A DNA stretch of 64,000 nt. It comes from Sabethes cyaneus (lineage: Eukaryota; Arthropoda; Insecta; Diptera; Culicidae). The stretch is taken from assembly GCF_943734655.1 (NCBI RefSeq), contig NC_071355.1:194679939-194743938 (forward strand), given 5' to 3'. Below are positions 11,601-22,217 of the stretch, one piece after another (the first letter of the stretch is position 1; each line of letters opens with the position of its first letter). The notes under the pieces are model-generated. The model was not told the origin of the DNA, searched no databases, and saw only the letters and a program-made list of their open reading frames with translations. Both the position numbers and the translations under genes were made by a program.

Positions 11601-11900
11601 GTTCAGGATACGTCATCGAAGGGGCAGCCGAATTGCACGAGACTTGACGGCGAGAAAAAATCTTTCTATGTAAAACAAGCTACCCACAGAGGGATGTAAG
11701 ACTTGTCATCATCGAAATGAATGCACAAGTAGGACGAGAGGCATATAGACCAGTGATTGGGCTAAATAGCCTGCATGCCATAGCGAAAGATAGCGCCCAA
11801 TTAGGAGAAAACATCGCAGCCTCTCGGGGTCTGGTAGTTCGAAGCACCTTTTTTCCCTGCAATGATATCCATAAAGTCACTTGGATATCACTTTACCAAC
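11600..11900 (+). mobile_element. RTE endonuclease fragment
   Basis: The frame IEMNAQVGREAYRPVIG followed by AASRGLVVRSTFF resembles the apurinic-type endonuclease of RTE elements, where the full copy at 29.6 kb has GDFNAQV and AASKNMAVRSTFF. The catalytic GDFN is altered to IEMN. The fragment ends near 11,900. The sequence from 11,900 to 12,235 is not recognised. Confidence 0.65.
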
Positions 11901-12243
11901 ACTCAGAAAATCTACGCTCTTACGGGTGGCTTTGCGCCTTATGTTCTCCTAATGTTTCGTGGTCTTACTCCGTTTTGGCTATCGGAGCAGATTCTCCGTT
12001 TGAGGTCCGCTCAAAAATTTTCTATCGGACGCAGCTGGAATGTATTGGGAGGGTTTACGGTCTTCGAAACAACGTTTATCTTCAGCCTGTCCATCTCCTC
12101 CAGTTATCTCCCAGTTCAGACATAATGGTCTGAGGCCAGGTGTGATAAAAATACATCTTTCTCCTTCGCGTAATACTTCTTGATGAAGATAGCAACTTTC
12201 AGCATGCCCTTCGTACTGTATGTCTCCTTCGCAAACCCCGAAG

Positions 12244-13304
12244 TAGGGATGATCATTAAAATTCGTTACTGACAACTATCAGTAGTTTCAGTACGTTACT
12301 GATAACTATCAGTAAATATCAGTAATTTTACCCATCACGGCTTTGTAGCAAAAAAATAGGAAATTGTAATAACTGCATTATTCATTGTAATTTTACATTG
12401 TAATTTATCAGGTGGACTTCATGGGGGCTCGCGCAACTACCGATCAGATTTTTTCCATCCAACAGATCTTGCAGAAATGTTGAGGGTACATCGTGTCCTC
12501 GGATCATATCTTTATTGATTTTAAAGCAACATACGATACAGTCCATCGAGACCACTTATGGTACATAATGCACGAAAACGGTTTTCCGGATAAACTGACC
12601 TGACTAATCAGAGCTACATTGGAACGAGTGATGCATTTCGCACCTCTCCGGGACACACTCGAGTCCCTTCGAGACTCGGCGAGAGTTGGGACAAGGTGGC
12701 AGCTTATCCAGTATGCTGTTCAACATCACTCTTCAGGCGGTGTTCCGACCAGCGAGTATCGAAACGAGAGGCATGATTTTCATCGAGGGTAGAAGTATAT
12801 GAATCACGACATACTTTCACTGCTTGAGAATCCCAGAGACTCCCATCTAAATGTGACGAAATTCGGTAGGCTACGGTGGGCCGGGCACGTCGTAAGGATG
12901 CCGGACGACAGAGCAACGACAACAGTTCTTTTCAACAACCCCACCGGCACCGGAAACACGAAGACTCGACATGCAAGATGGCTTGACCAAGTCGAAAGTG
13001 ATTTATGACTTTTGAGAAGACTGGGAAACGTGCGACGAATGGCCCAAGATCGAGTTGAATAGAGACGACTGCTTGAAACAGCACGAACCACCCCGGCTCT
13101 AGGCTGCTGACGACAACGACGACATATTGTGTCACTCTCATCTATCGTACACAACTACCGACCATTAACTTTAAACCAACTGATTTTTCTAACGGGACGA
13201 CGTAATTATATCAGTAAGCATCAATAACTGCGAAACCTTACTGATACGTGGTGATATTATGGCTTACTGATAACTATCAGTAATTAATGATAGTTTTCCC
13301 ATCC
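12244..13304. mobile_element. hAT-type MITE with 8-bp target duplication, carrying an RTE insertion
   Basis: The outer parts (12,244-12,350 and 13,190-13,304) hold repeated copies of the palindromic word TTACTGATAACTATCAGTAA or close variants. The ends read TAGGGATG... and ...CCCATCC. They are bordered on both sides by the same eight bases, CCCCGAAG (12,236-12,243 and 13,305-13,312), the duplication length made by hAT transposases. The interior is largely filled by an RTE fragment on the plus strand. Confidence 0.55.
12412..13100 (+). mobile_element. RTE reverse-transcriptase fragment, internally deleted
   Basis: Frames read ATTDQIFSIQQILQ and HIFIDFKATYDTVHRDHLW (palm motif A) near 12,435-12,560. 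After a deletion come LRWAGHVVRMPDDRATTT and TRHARWLDQVE near 12,868-13,003, the RTE C-terminus. The FADD region is absent. The copy lies inside the hAT-type MITE. Confidence 0.8.
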
Positions 13305-13315
13305 CCCCGAAGGAT

Positions 13316-13602
13316 AGATCATTACACGGGAGCTCCTAACCACACTTTTTTGACAGCACTTGGTGGTTTGTTTACATGGTGTTAAAGTTTAAATTGAGTT
13401 TTCTATCTTTGTCCGGCAGATAATGATAAAAAATTATAGTTTTTATTTAAGAGAAAGTAACTTACATGCATTTTAAAGCACCTGATGCAGTAATCCTTCA
13501 CGAAATTTCAAATCGAAACCGCTGGATGTGACAAAAATCATGTAAACAAACCACCAAGTGGTGTCATTTGACGGCAAAATGACGTCATCGCAAAATGATC
13601 TA
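13316..13602. mobile_element. Foldback MITE
   Basis: GATAGATCATT at the left is mirrored by AATGATCTAT at the right. Further in, a 21-bp segment with core GGTGGTTTGTTTACATG recurs in inverted orientation at both ends. There is no coding capacity. The inner motif recurs with changes in the MITE at 53,042-53,363. Confidence 0.55.
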
Positions 13603-14339
13603 TAGACCAAATCAAGGTGATGTCATCTGGCAGATACTGGCGCCCTTGTTTACAAACAGACCGCAGAGTCCAAAAAAGTTTCACCTGTTTAAACGGCAAA
13701 TTTGTTGTTTAAACCGAGTTTAAAGGGCATTAGGACTAAATTTAAAAGCCATTATGCCTGTAAAATGTTCAAAAACACGCTACATTCGCTATAAGCGGAA
13801 AGGAAAGGTCTATAGACCAAATCATCATACCGTCAATTGACAGATACTGGCGCCCTTGTTTACATTTTGGAAAACTTTCCTTTCCGCTTATAGCGAATGT
13901 AGCGTGTTTTTGAACATTTTACAGGCATAATGGCTTTTAAATTTAGTCCTAATGCCCTTTAAACTCGGTTTAAACAACAAATTTGCCGTTTAAACAGGTG
14001 AAACTTTTTTGGACTCTGCGGTCTGTTTGTAAACAAGGGCGCCAGTATCTGCCAGATGACGTCACCTTGATTTGGTCTATAGACCAAATCATCATACCGT
14101 CAATTGACAGATACTGGTGCCCTTGTTTACTTTTTGGAAAATTTTTCTTTTCGTTTATAGCGAATGTAGCGTGTGTTTTAACATTTTACAGGCATAATGG
14201 GTGTTTCAAATTTAGTCCTAATGCTGTTTAAACAACAAACTTGCCGTTTAATAGCTGAAACTTTTTTGGACTCTGCGGTCTGTTTGTAAACAAGAGCGCC
14301 AGTATCTGCCAGATGACGTCACCTTGATTTGGTCTATAG
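13600..14339. mobile_element. Tandem array of three MITE copies, the first inverted
   Basis: Each copy is bounded by CTATAG / CTATAGACCAAATCA (13,600; 13,810; 14,077; 14,334). The second and third copies run in the same direction (13,810-14,082 and 14,077-14,339). The first (13,600-13,815) is their reverse complement and lacks roughly 60 bp at one end. Neighbouring copies share a single CTATAG. Internal inverted segments contain GATACTGGCGCCCTTGTTTAC. No coding capacity. Confidence 0.85.
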
Positions 14340-15075
14340 AACAGCGACTTCTCGTTGATCTGTCAGCCTCAGAAGGAGAGAAAGATGAGAGAAATATTTG
14401 TGCCGTCATCGCTTACCTTTTTGGTGAGGACATAAAGAATCCAGTCCCCTGCTTGCGGTCCAGTGTCCAGTAGGTCTCATAATTTTTATGACCACGACGT
14501 CACGCTACCCTGGAATGTTTCTCACCAACGCCAACACAAGAGCGGCTAATTTTTTCAAGTGATTGCCTGCTACTCAGACACGGCCTGTCTCGACTGACGC
14601 TTCCGATACGATTGCGAATGATAAGGCCATCTTGCTTTCGGTCTACATCTTCACCTTCCTAGTGCACTTTACGGATGCACAGCACCGTCGGGTCGCCGAA
14701 AACAGGCTTCCGTTTAACGCTCGTGCCTCTCTCCTCCGGAAAAGAGAGGCTGTTGTAAAAGCCGGGTCGGCTATATACGGCGGACACGAAGTGCCTCACT
14801 GTGTTCAACTTTTTCGCTCTATGCTGGAGCTAGAAGTACGAACAAAGCATCGAGCGTAGTTGCTTGACTATTTTCGCTATGGCTGTTGCAAATCAATTGA
14901 TAACGCTGTCAGTTTTTTATTCACAACAGGGTTGTTATGACTAGTGATGCATGGTGGATTCAGCACCAGGTGGCAAGGTAATCGCATAAAAATCACTAAA
15001 ATCAGTCCATTTTTAATGCATTCATGCATGCAGCATGCAATGATTCAATCCAAGCGACGTTCGGATTGACAGTAA
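14340..15075. other. Unrecognised GC-richer stretch
   Basis: Relatively GC-rich DNA with a 98-residue open frame at 14,563-14,859 (plus). It shows no domain or splice context that I recognise. It may be a further transposon remnant, since it lies between a MITE array and an RTE fragment. Confidence 0.3.
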
Positions 15076-15078
15076 CGT

Positions 15079-15200
15079 AATCGAAGTGGTAGCCGAATTC
15101 GCGTGATTGGGTTCGCTGATGACCGCCGATAGTGACTCCAGCAAAGAAATACGAAAACGCATTACGGCAGAACATCGTGCCTACAGCAAGGCTGCACGCC
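15079..15200 (+). mobile_element. Short RTE fragment
   Basis: The frame reads LGSLMTADSDSSKEIRKRI then AEHRAYSKA. It matches the segment LGSLVTADNDTSREIRRRI...SRAYYGL of the large RTE copy near 31,780-31,870. One in-frame stop is present. Only about 120 bp are recognisable. Confidence 0.75.
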
Positions 15201-15204
15201 CTTG

Positions 15205-15975
15205 ATATCTTCGAACGGAAGGTTGAGGCATGGAGTTGACGATTTCTGTGTGTAGTACAGGCCACTGGGGCCTTTGCCTGATTAAACAAGTTAGTTTTTA
15301 GACGTCACTGTCTTGCTCTTTGTTACCTTAGCTTTTAAAACATCAGTGTTTGATTCTATTGATATTAAAATGTTTTACTTTCTTTTTTTGTTATTTTGTA
15401 GAGCTTCGATCCTACTTAAATCTCTCTATCTTATGGTAGCACAGGTGATCTATGACTTCCGGAACTAAAATCAGCAGAATAAATTCTTAACTTAAGGCAT
15501 TGTAATCTGTTTCAGAACTTCGTAGAAGCATTGATGTATAATACTGCTTAGTAGTACTTGACGAATTGCTTAAATAACTTTTGCAGATGTCGAAATACTG
15601 GAAATATCCCCTACACCATTAAGACCTTGATTAAAACAGAGAGGGTTAAAGTGCATTACCTTGTTGGAATCATTATTTAATTGTATTTCGTTTCCATTCA
15701 GGGCTGCTAGCTTGTAACTCAATACGTGGTACAAGAGTAGAGTACAGATTAATTAAACAGTTACACGAATTAACGCTTTATCATCATAATAAACTGAAAT
15801 CCTGAAATCCACTTCACTGATACTGATGGAAGCTGATTTTAAAGCGAATCGGAGCCACTTCAGTTAAAATCAAAGCTTCGTTGCTTCAACTTCGCGTGAC
15901 GATGTTTGATTGAAGGTAGCATTATCGAGCCCTTTCTGTGGAGGACTTCTCAGAAAATAAACTTGAGCTAAGGTT
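15205..15975. other. No gene recognised
   Basis: AT-rich sequence without recognisable coding or repeat structure. Confidence 0.4.
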
Positions 15976-16552
15976 TTAACCCTTTATAAGGCCGTGGCAA
16001 TAAAATTGCCACCAACGAAAAATATTTGTTTTGCGTCTATTATGACATCAATATAATTATACAGGTATACCTCGATAGTACGTAAACCCGCACATCGTTT
16101 AGCGTACGTACTATCGAAACGTACGTACTATCGAATCACAATTTTTAAGGTAAAGTATTATTTTTATTATACTAAATATTGTCTAAAACTTCCAAATTAG
16201 GTATATCAGATCAGATATTATAAAATAAATAATGATCTTAGTAAAATTATTTTGGAAAAAAAACTACAAATGTTAAAAAATAGTTGAAAAGTAAAGCAAA
16301 AGGAATCCAAAAATACCTATTTTTTCAAAATTCTCTCTCAAATTGAAAATTTACATATTTTAATCGAATAAATCTAGGTAAAGGTTTGGTACATAGTTGT
16401 AAATATATGCTAGAATGAGGAAACATGACAAGAGGAGCTCAATAGCCGTCATTCGGGATATTTCATTCCAAATCCAATAATATTAATCGAGTGAGCTTCC
16501 AGTCTATATACTGGACAATAAGCTGAGTGCGTGCTATGAACAGAAAATAGTT

Positions 16553-16681
16553 AATATTTTTTTGAAACGATGATTCTACAATTGATGAAGGGACGGTAAG
16601 GGAAAGTAATGAAGTAAAGAAACATTACTTTCCCTTACCGTCCCTTCATCAATTGTAGAATCATCGTTTCAAAAAAATATT
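16553..16681. repeat. Perfect 59-bp inverted repeat (hairpin) with 11-nt loop
   Basis: The arm 16,553-16,611 is the exact reverse complement of 16,623-16,681 over all 59 positions, separated by 11 bases. The surrounding pogo-like element has no coding capacity left, so perfect arms are unexpected. No promoter or coding function is visible. Confidence 0.95.
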
Positions 16682-17132
16682 GATATATGCCTGACCGCAT
16701 TTCAAGGTCATGACTAAAGTCACGAGTTTGGTCAAGAAAATAGTTAACTACAATAATCAAAGCTTCAGCTGTAGGCTGCGTAAATTGGAGAAGTTCCTAT
16801 AAGGCTGCTTATCTGCGTAGGAAAGCATACCTATCCCATGTGAATATTGATCAATTTTGAGAAAAATACGGAAGTAGCTTATTTATATCCTAATTTACCT
16901 TACAAGCTGTAATTTAGACGGACTTTGTTCGAAAAATTTTCCAAAAAATATCAAACATAAACAGTTCCATATGCAAAATAAAAGCATAACTGTCCCATAA
17001 TAATATTGCCCATTATAAACATTTTCTTTTTGCCAATTTAGGTAACAATATTCTTTTAATTTTCGCCTCTATTGAGTGTGATAATAACTTAACAAAAAGA
17101 TAATATGACAGTAATATTTATTTCTAAGTTTA

Positions 17133-17469
17133 TCCAGCTTTTTACGCGCTATAATGGCGGACGCTATAAATTGTGTTCGTAATATGTGAACAATCTTTTT
17201 GACAACTCTGCATACATCAAAACTGGGCACTCTTCTCCTGTACGGCAGTGTTGCTCTTTCTTTCGTTTACGCAAAAGAAGGAAGGCAATAGTTTTGTTTA
17301 CATTTCGCACAGTTTTGCTTTCCTTCTTTGACGTAAACGAAAGAAAGAGCATGGTAGTGTTGCAAGAGAAGAGTGTCAGATTTGATGTATGCAGAGTTGT
17401 CAAAAAGACTGTTCGCATATTACGAACACAATTTATAGCGGCCACCATTATAGCGCGTAAAAAGCTGGA
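17133..17469. mobile_element. Long-TIR foldback MITE (family shared with 48,256-48,470)
   Basis: It begins TCCAGCTTTTTACGCGC and ends with the complement, flanked by TA (17,131-17,132 and 17,470-17,471). Almost the whole length folds back on itself, so similar open frames appear on both strands (17,164-17,622 and 17,186-17,560) without being genes. It is inserted in the pogo-like element. Confidence 0.8.
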
Positions 17470-18605
17470 TATCAAAGTTCTACCACGATTTTTTCTTAAT
17501 CGGCAAAGATTTCTCACAGGCACAATTTTCTTCGGCGATGACAGGGAGAAGAGTATTTGATAGAGCGACTTTTCTCTACGTTTCGATTCCACAATGCCCT
17601 TTATGGTGATTTTTTTTTTCATTTGAAAAGTTTTTTCAAAAAATAGCTCGTGTTGTTTTTTCGACAGCAGAGCATACTTGAAGTTCGAAATTCAAACCTC
17701 ATCAAGTTTGTATTTAGCAGTGAAGCTGCCCTTTTTTGAATATAGTCTTTCGAATGCCTTCGAGATATTGGGATTTATAAATTGTGTATTTCGAAACCAG
17801 ACCGCGACGTCTTTCTTGGCCTCTTTAATCACGATCTTAAAGTCCTGAAATATTATTGTAGCATTCCGGTTGCGCATACATTAGCATAGGAACTATCTTC
17901 CGCCAAGTACTGTTAAAAATTTAAAAAAATACATGTGAGACAGACATGCTTTTATTTAGCAAACGCTTGTAAATAAAAGCATAATTGTCCAATCTTCGAA
18001 ATTCTGAGAAAAAAAATGCATTTGCGTTTAACTTTACAACCAAATTAATGTGGATAGTTTAATTACTAGTGTAACGTAATTTTTTCTCCGAAGAAAGTAA
18101 AATAATTCTTGTATAATGACGACAACATATATTCTCCCGTCGCAGTTGGGAAGAATGCGAATCGCAGAAAAGGTGAATTCTCTGAGCAAAAATCTGCAAA
18201 ATTTAGTAGCGACCATGAGTCTGCCCGCAATGCTTAAATAACTGTTATTTAGAACGCATATTTGATTAATTTACTATTTAAGAACTGTTTTTAATTTTAA
18301 AATAATGATTTTTTACATAATAGAAATAACTAATATTATTCAAAAATTTATGATTATTGAAAACGCATTTGCTTGTATTGACTCATAAATATTCATAAAA
18401 ATGTTTCTGCTTTATATAGAAACTAAAAAAAATCATTGTTGGAAAATGTACGTACTATCGAGGCAAAATGTACGTATTATGGAGGGTACGTATTATCGAG
18501 GGTACGTACTGACGAGGGTACGTACTATGGAGGTATACCTGTAGAAGCAAAATAAAAAATTTTTTTTGGTGGCAATATAGTTGCCACTGCCTTATAAAGG
18601 GTTAA

Positions 18606-19184
18606 AAACCGGCAACAAACGAGCTCAAAACAGAGACTTCTGAAGCATGCTAGATATAGGCGAAATTCTTGCTTTGTTTCAGCTTGATTTACAGGCTCTA
18701 CTAAGAGGCTCCCCAAAACATAGCCGATTTCGTCTGGTCAATGTTTTGGCATCCTTATACAGCTCCATCGCAGACGTAAAAATGATGCATTTTAGTTACA
18801 TTTAAATGGAAAAGTTTTTAGTTATAAAAGGAAACATATAGGACATAGAGGAGCTCCAGTTGCTCGAGCCGACTTCTGCAATAGCAAACTTTATGTTTAT
18901 TTGTAAGGCCTAGGTCTAGGGGTTCGGCACTGTAGCAATTAACTTTTCCATGAGATTTCGGTTGAAAAAAGAAGTATAGAAAAGCGCAATAAAACAAATC
19001 ATAGTGTATATATATTGCATTTATTAATATCGATAATAAAATGAGTTGCAATAAACTGAACTTCAATAGAGTAAAAAGCCATAACATTAGTTAGGTGTAA
19101 GCAACAAAAATAAATTAAAATAAATAATCTACGTTCACTAGATATCTTATCTGACGACCTGCACAATGTTGGATTAATAGAGAG
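18606..19184. other. Intergenic / 3' untranslated region of the ZAD gene
   Basis: No separate gene is seen. A minus-strand AATAAA (19,025-19,020) about 160 bp beyond the stop codon of the ZAD gene is a candidate polyadenylation signal. Confidence 0.4.
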
Positions 19185-20605
19185 TTAATAGTGCTGAGTT
19201 TTCTTATGTACGGACAGATTGCTAGCGTGAAGGAAGGATTTAGTGCACATGTTGCACTTGTAAGGCCGCACCTTTTGGGACGCATGAACCCGCATGTGAA
19301 CCTTCAAATTGCCGCTTGTGGCAAAGGCGCTGGAACAGAAATTGCACTGGTACGGACGCTCTCCCGTGTGAACGCGATAATGAATCGTGAGGTACGACGG
19401 ATGGCTAAAACTTTTGTTGCAAACTTTGCACGTGCTGGACAGTTCTCCGTTGCCTCCCTCGTTGAGTCCAATGTTCATAGGATAGGAATGAGTTTCCATG
19501 TGGGAACGCATACGAGTTTCGGAGTTGAAGCTTTTGTAGCAGTGCTGACATTTGAAAGGACGATCCTGAGAATGCACCACGTTCATGTGTGTTTTCATAT
19601 TGCTGGAAGTGGAAAATGCTCTGCCGCATATGTTGCATGGATAGGGACGCTCCCCGGTGTGACTGCGCCGATGAATTATCAAATTGCCGTAGAGCTTGAA
19701 TGTAGCGTCACACAAATCGCACTTAAAACGACCATCTGGTAGCGTGTTTTTCATCTTATGCTGGTCCATGTGGTACTTAAAGGTTCGCGAGCAGTTGAAT
19801 GATTGATGACAAAAATTACACTTCATCAAGAAATTGGAGTGTTCTGATTCATGATGTTTTAATTCTTGTACGCTTGTAAAACTTTTTTGACATATGTAAC
19901 AGTTCAGCTCCGTCATACCGAGATTTGCGAAATGCAGATCAAATGCATCGCTTTTCAAACGAGACGGACAGTATTCCAAATGCTGATTCAACTCCATTGA
20001 AGTGAAAAAATCTTCTCCACAACCAGTGCATCGAGCGGAGCTTGAACTAACCGGTTCTTCAGGTGCCATAGGCTGTTCGTTTTCCTGGCCAAGGCTAATC
20101 TTCAATAGATCTTCTGGATTTACTTCACTACCAAATGCATGCTCAAAGCTGGATGAATCTACATCTTTACCTTCTAACGCCCTAAGCAATGTTTCATCGA
20201 GTTTTTCAAGAGTAATTTGTTCGCTTTCTTGTTCAGGTTTACTGTTATTCGATGCACAAATTTGTGATTGCGGAAGCTTCTTTTTGCAATAGAGCAAATT
20301 GTTTTTTCGACAATTCACTCGAAACTGGAAGAACTCGTCTAATTTAGTAATGCATTCTTTACAAATTTGTGAAGTCAAATCATCGTCATCCACTGGTAAC
20401 TGCAACAAAGAGAAGAAAGCACGTGAAAAATAGCCATAAGCACATATTAGAAATACAAGACTTTTATTACCTGTAGAGAAGTACATTTATAAATTTTTAT
20501 TGCCACCTGGGACTCACAATCGATATCGTCCTCGTTTTCATTATCGGGAAAAATTCGTTCCATCTCCGGACGCTGCTCAAAGCATAATCTGCAGTGCGCC
20601 TCCAT
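19185..20605 (-). CDS. ZAD and C2H2 zinc-finger protein
   Basis: Two coding exons, 20,605-20,471 and 20,399-19,185, joined in phase 0 across a 71-bp intron (GTAATA donor, TTTGTTGCAG acceptor), give 449 residues. The ATG at 20,605 is chosen because it immediately precedes the zinc-coordinating CRLC of the ZAD domain (residues 5-8). The second ZAD cysteine pair is CKEC in exon 2. An acidic linker follows, then one degenerate finger (CTGC...H...C, about residue 169) and eight C2H2 fingers to the C-terminus, several joined by TGERPY-type linkers. ZAD proteins are a large insect family of nuclear DNA-binding factors that dimerise through the ZAD. The target and regulated genes cannot be read from sequence. 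The stop is at 19,185. No frame damage is seen, so it appears functional. I cannot assign a named orthologue. Confidence 0.9.
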
Positions 20606-21285
20606 TTTGTGCCCGCAACTTAATTATAATTTATTATTATTGCATTCGACGCCAACTGAAAAGACAGCAGACACAGAAAAAATGAATAGGCAACACCGAA
20701 AGAAGCAAAGTCATTATTAGGTGGAAGTTTCTCTCCTGCATCGTATGAGACAACATAAAAAAAAGTTATTAATTATCCAACGATTATAATTACAATGTCG
20801 ATGGTGGTAACACACAAGCTTACAGCTAGCTATACGATACATAAACTTACCGTGGCGTTGATATAAAATTGCTCGCAGGAAATTTCCTCTCATTTACATC
20901 GATGTCCTATTAATTTCTATCAGCATGATAATCATATTAATTAAATTGTAAATTATTCGACCCATAAGGGTTTCCCGTGGAAACGCACGCACGCAGCTAC
21001 ACGATATGAAACACACAACAAAAACCGTAGCCGTCAGTGGTCGATGACAGAATGAGGATCTCGCTCGCTGAAAAAAATATCAATGTTGTTTCGTTGCGCT
21101 GTCTGTTTCAGCCTTTTGTATACATTCAGTCGCGGTTACAGCAAACATATCGCCGATGAAAAATACTATTAAAATACAGTGCTACAAGATTCGGATAAAT
21201 TTATTGTTGATGGAATGAACTTTTTGCTCTTATTTTAAGTTTTGCGTTTAAGTGGTTTAACTTCTCAACAATATTAACACAAGGC
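20606..21285. promoter_or_regulatory. Upstream region of the ZAD gene
   Basis: This probably contains the 5' untranslated region and promoter of the minus-strand ZAD gene. No specific core-promoter element is convincing, and no other gene is seen. Confidence 0.3.
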
Positions 21286-21289
21286 GTAA

Positions 21290-21424
21290 CACTTATCGTT
21301 CTTACAAACATAAAAAGTATATTTACCTTTTACCGACCGGTTTCGGGCAACTAGTTCATCGACGGGGTAATGCCCAACTGATTGCGTTGAAGAAAAAGTT
21401 TTATGTTTGTAAGAACGATAAGTG
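21290..21424 (-). repeat. Foldback element with Penelope/hammerhead-like core
   Basis: Arms 21,290-21,315 and 21,399-21,424 are exact 26-bp inverted repeats. The minus strand of the loop reads GTCGATGA...GCCCGAAACCGGTCGG. This has the GAAACCGGTC and spacing of the Penelope hammerhead motif at 2,002-2,042, but CTGATGA is degenerate. It looks like a Penelope terminal-repeat fragment. Confidence 0.55.
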
Positions 21425-22215
21425 TCGTCAGTTCTTACGTTAGTGCAAAAAGTGAAGTTCAAAGCTTACTTCTCAACAATCATTTTGTTTGAATATTTTA
21501 TTGCCCCTTTTATGACTATTCAGACTACTCTGATAATCATTTAATGAAGCATACCGCATTTTGCACTGTTAATCTGACACTAGAGTGGCTTTTAATTTAA
21601 TCAACTTATGAGTTTGACTTCTTTTTCACTTCATTTTTCTTGAGCGAAATCGTGTGCGAGAATGGTCTGTGATAATCGTGTAAATCGGGGTAGTCTAATA
21701 GCGAATTCATAAATTAACCTGGGTTCGTGCTAACTCGAACTCGAAATTTATGAACGATACGGGCAGTTTGACAGGTCGACCCGTAAACCGTAATGCTAGA
21801 CAGTTTTAACCTGCGCTTCAAACTGAATGCTGTCAGTTTAACCGAGATGCATAATAGCTCCTGAAACTTTTACCTAATATCCTTGAAATTATGCTCAGTA
21901 TATAAGATTGGTATTGGCTTAAAGCTATAACAAGGAAAAACCACGGTTTCCTTAAACGGTGCATATTACCCCAGGCTACCCATACTTACATTCACATTTT
22001 ATGTTTCATACGAAAGCTATTTTTTGAAAATCTACGCAACACAAAGAGTCAGGAACTTATCCATTTCAGTGTGGTGACAACAGAGTCGTAATCGATTCAT
22101 CTGGTTTCCGTGAATCCGGTATTCCGGGAAAGTGTTTCCGGGGAGTTTTTTTTTATGTTTTTGGATGTGAAAATCAAGATGTAAGAACAAAATGTAATAT
22201 ATCCAAAGTTATTTA
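21425..22215. other. No gene recognised
   Basis: AT-rich sequence without recognisable features. Confidence 0.4.
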
Positions 22216-22217
22216 AG

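Larger units (their letters stand above)
16062..18541. mobile_element. pogo/Tigger-like DNA transposon, non-coding
   Basis: The termini CAGGTATACCTC... and ...GAGGTATACCTG are flanked by TA (16,060-16,061 and 18,542-18,543). The start closely resembles Tigger/pogo ends (CAGG.ATACCTCG). Subterminal copies of GTACGTACTATCGA occur several times at each end, probably transposase-binding sites. No DDE transposase frame is recognisable inside. The short minus-strand frame at 17,692-17,877 is unidentified. Confidence 0.7.
15980..18601. mobile_element. piggyBac-like MITE split by a pogo-like element
   Basis: The ends CCCTTTATAAGG and its complement CCTTATAAAGGG are flanked by TTAA (15,976-15,979 and 18,602-18,605). 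Just inside, both ends carry GTGGCAA...TTGCCAC stems. Removing the 2.5-kb insertion leaves a host element of about 140 bp, far too small to be autonomous. Termini starting CCC with a TTAA duplication indicate piggyBac-type mobilisation. Confidence 0.8.

Noticed and set aside
14563..14859. 98-codon plus-strand frame
   Set aside because: No recognisable domain or conserved motif; lies between transposon pieces.
17164..17622. 152-codon minus and 124-codon plus frames
   Set aside because: Both come from the two arms of a foldback MITE.
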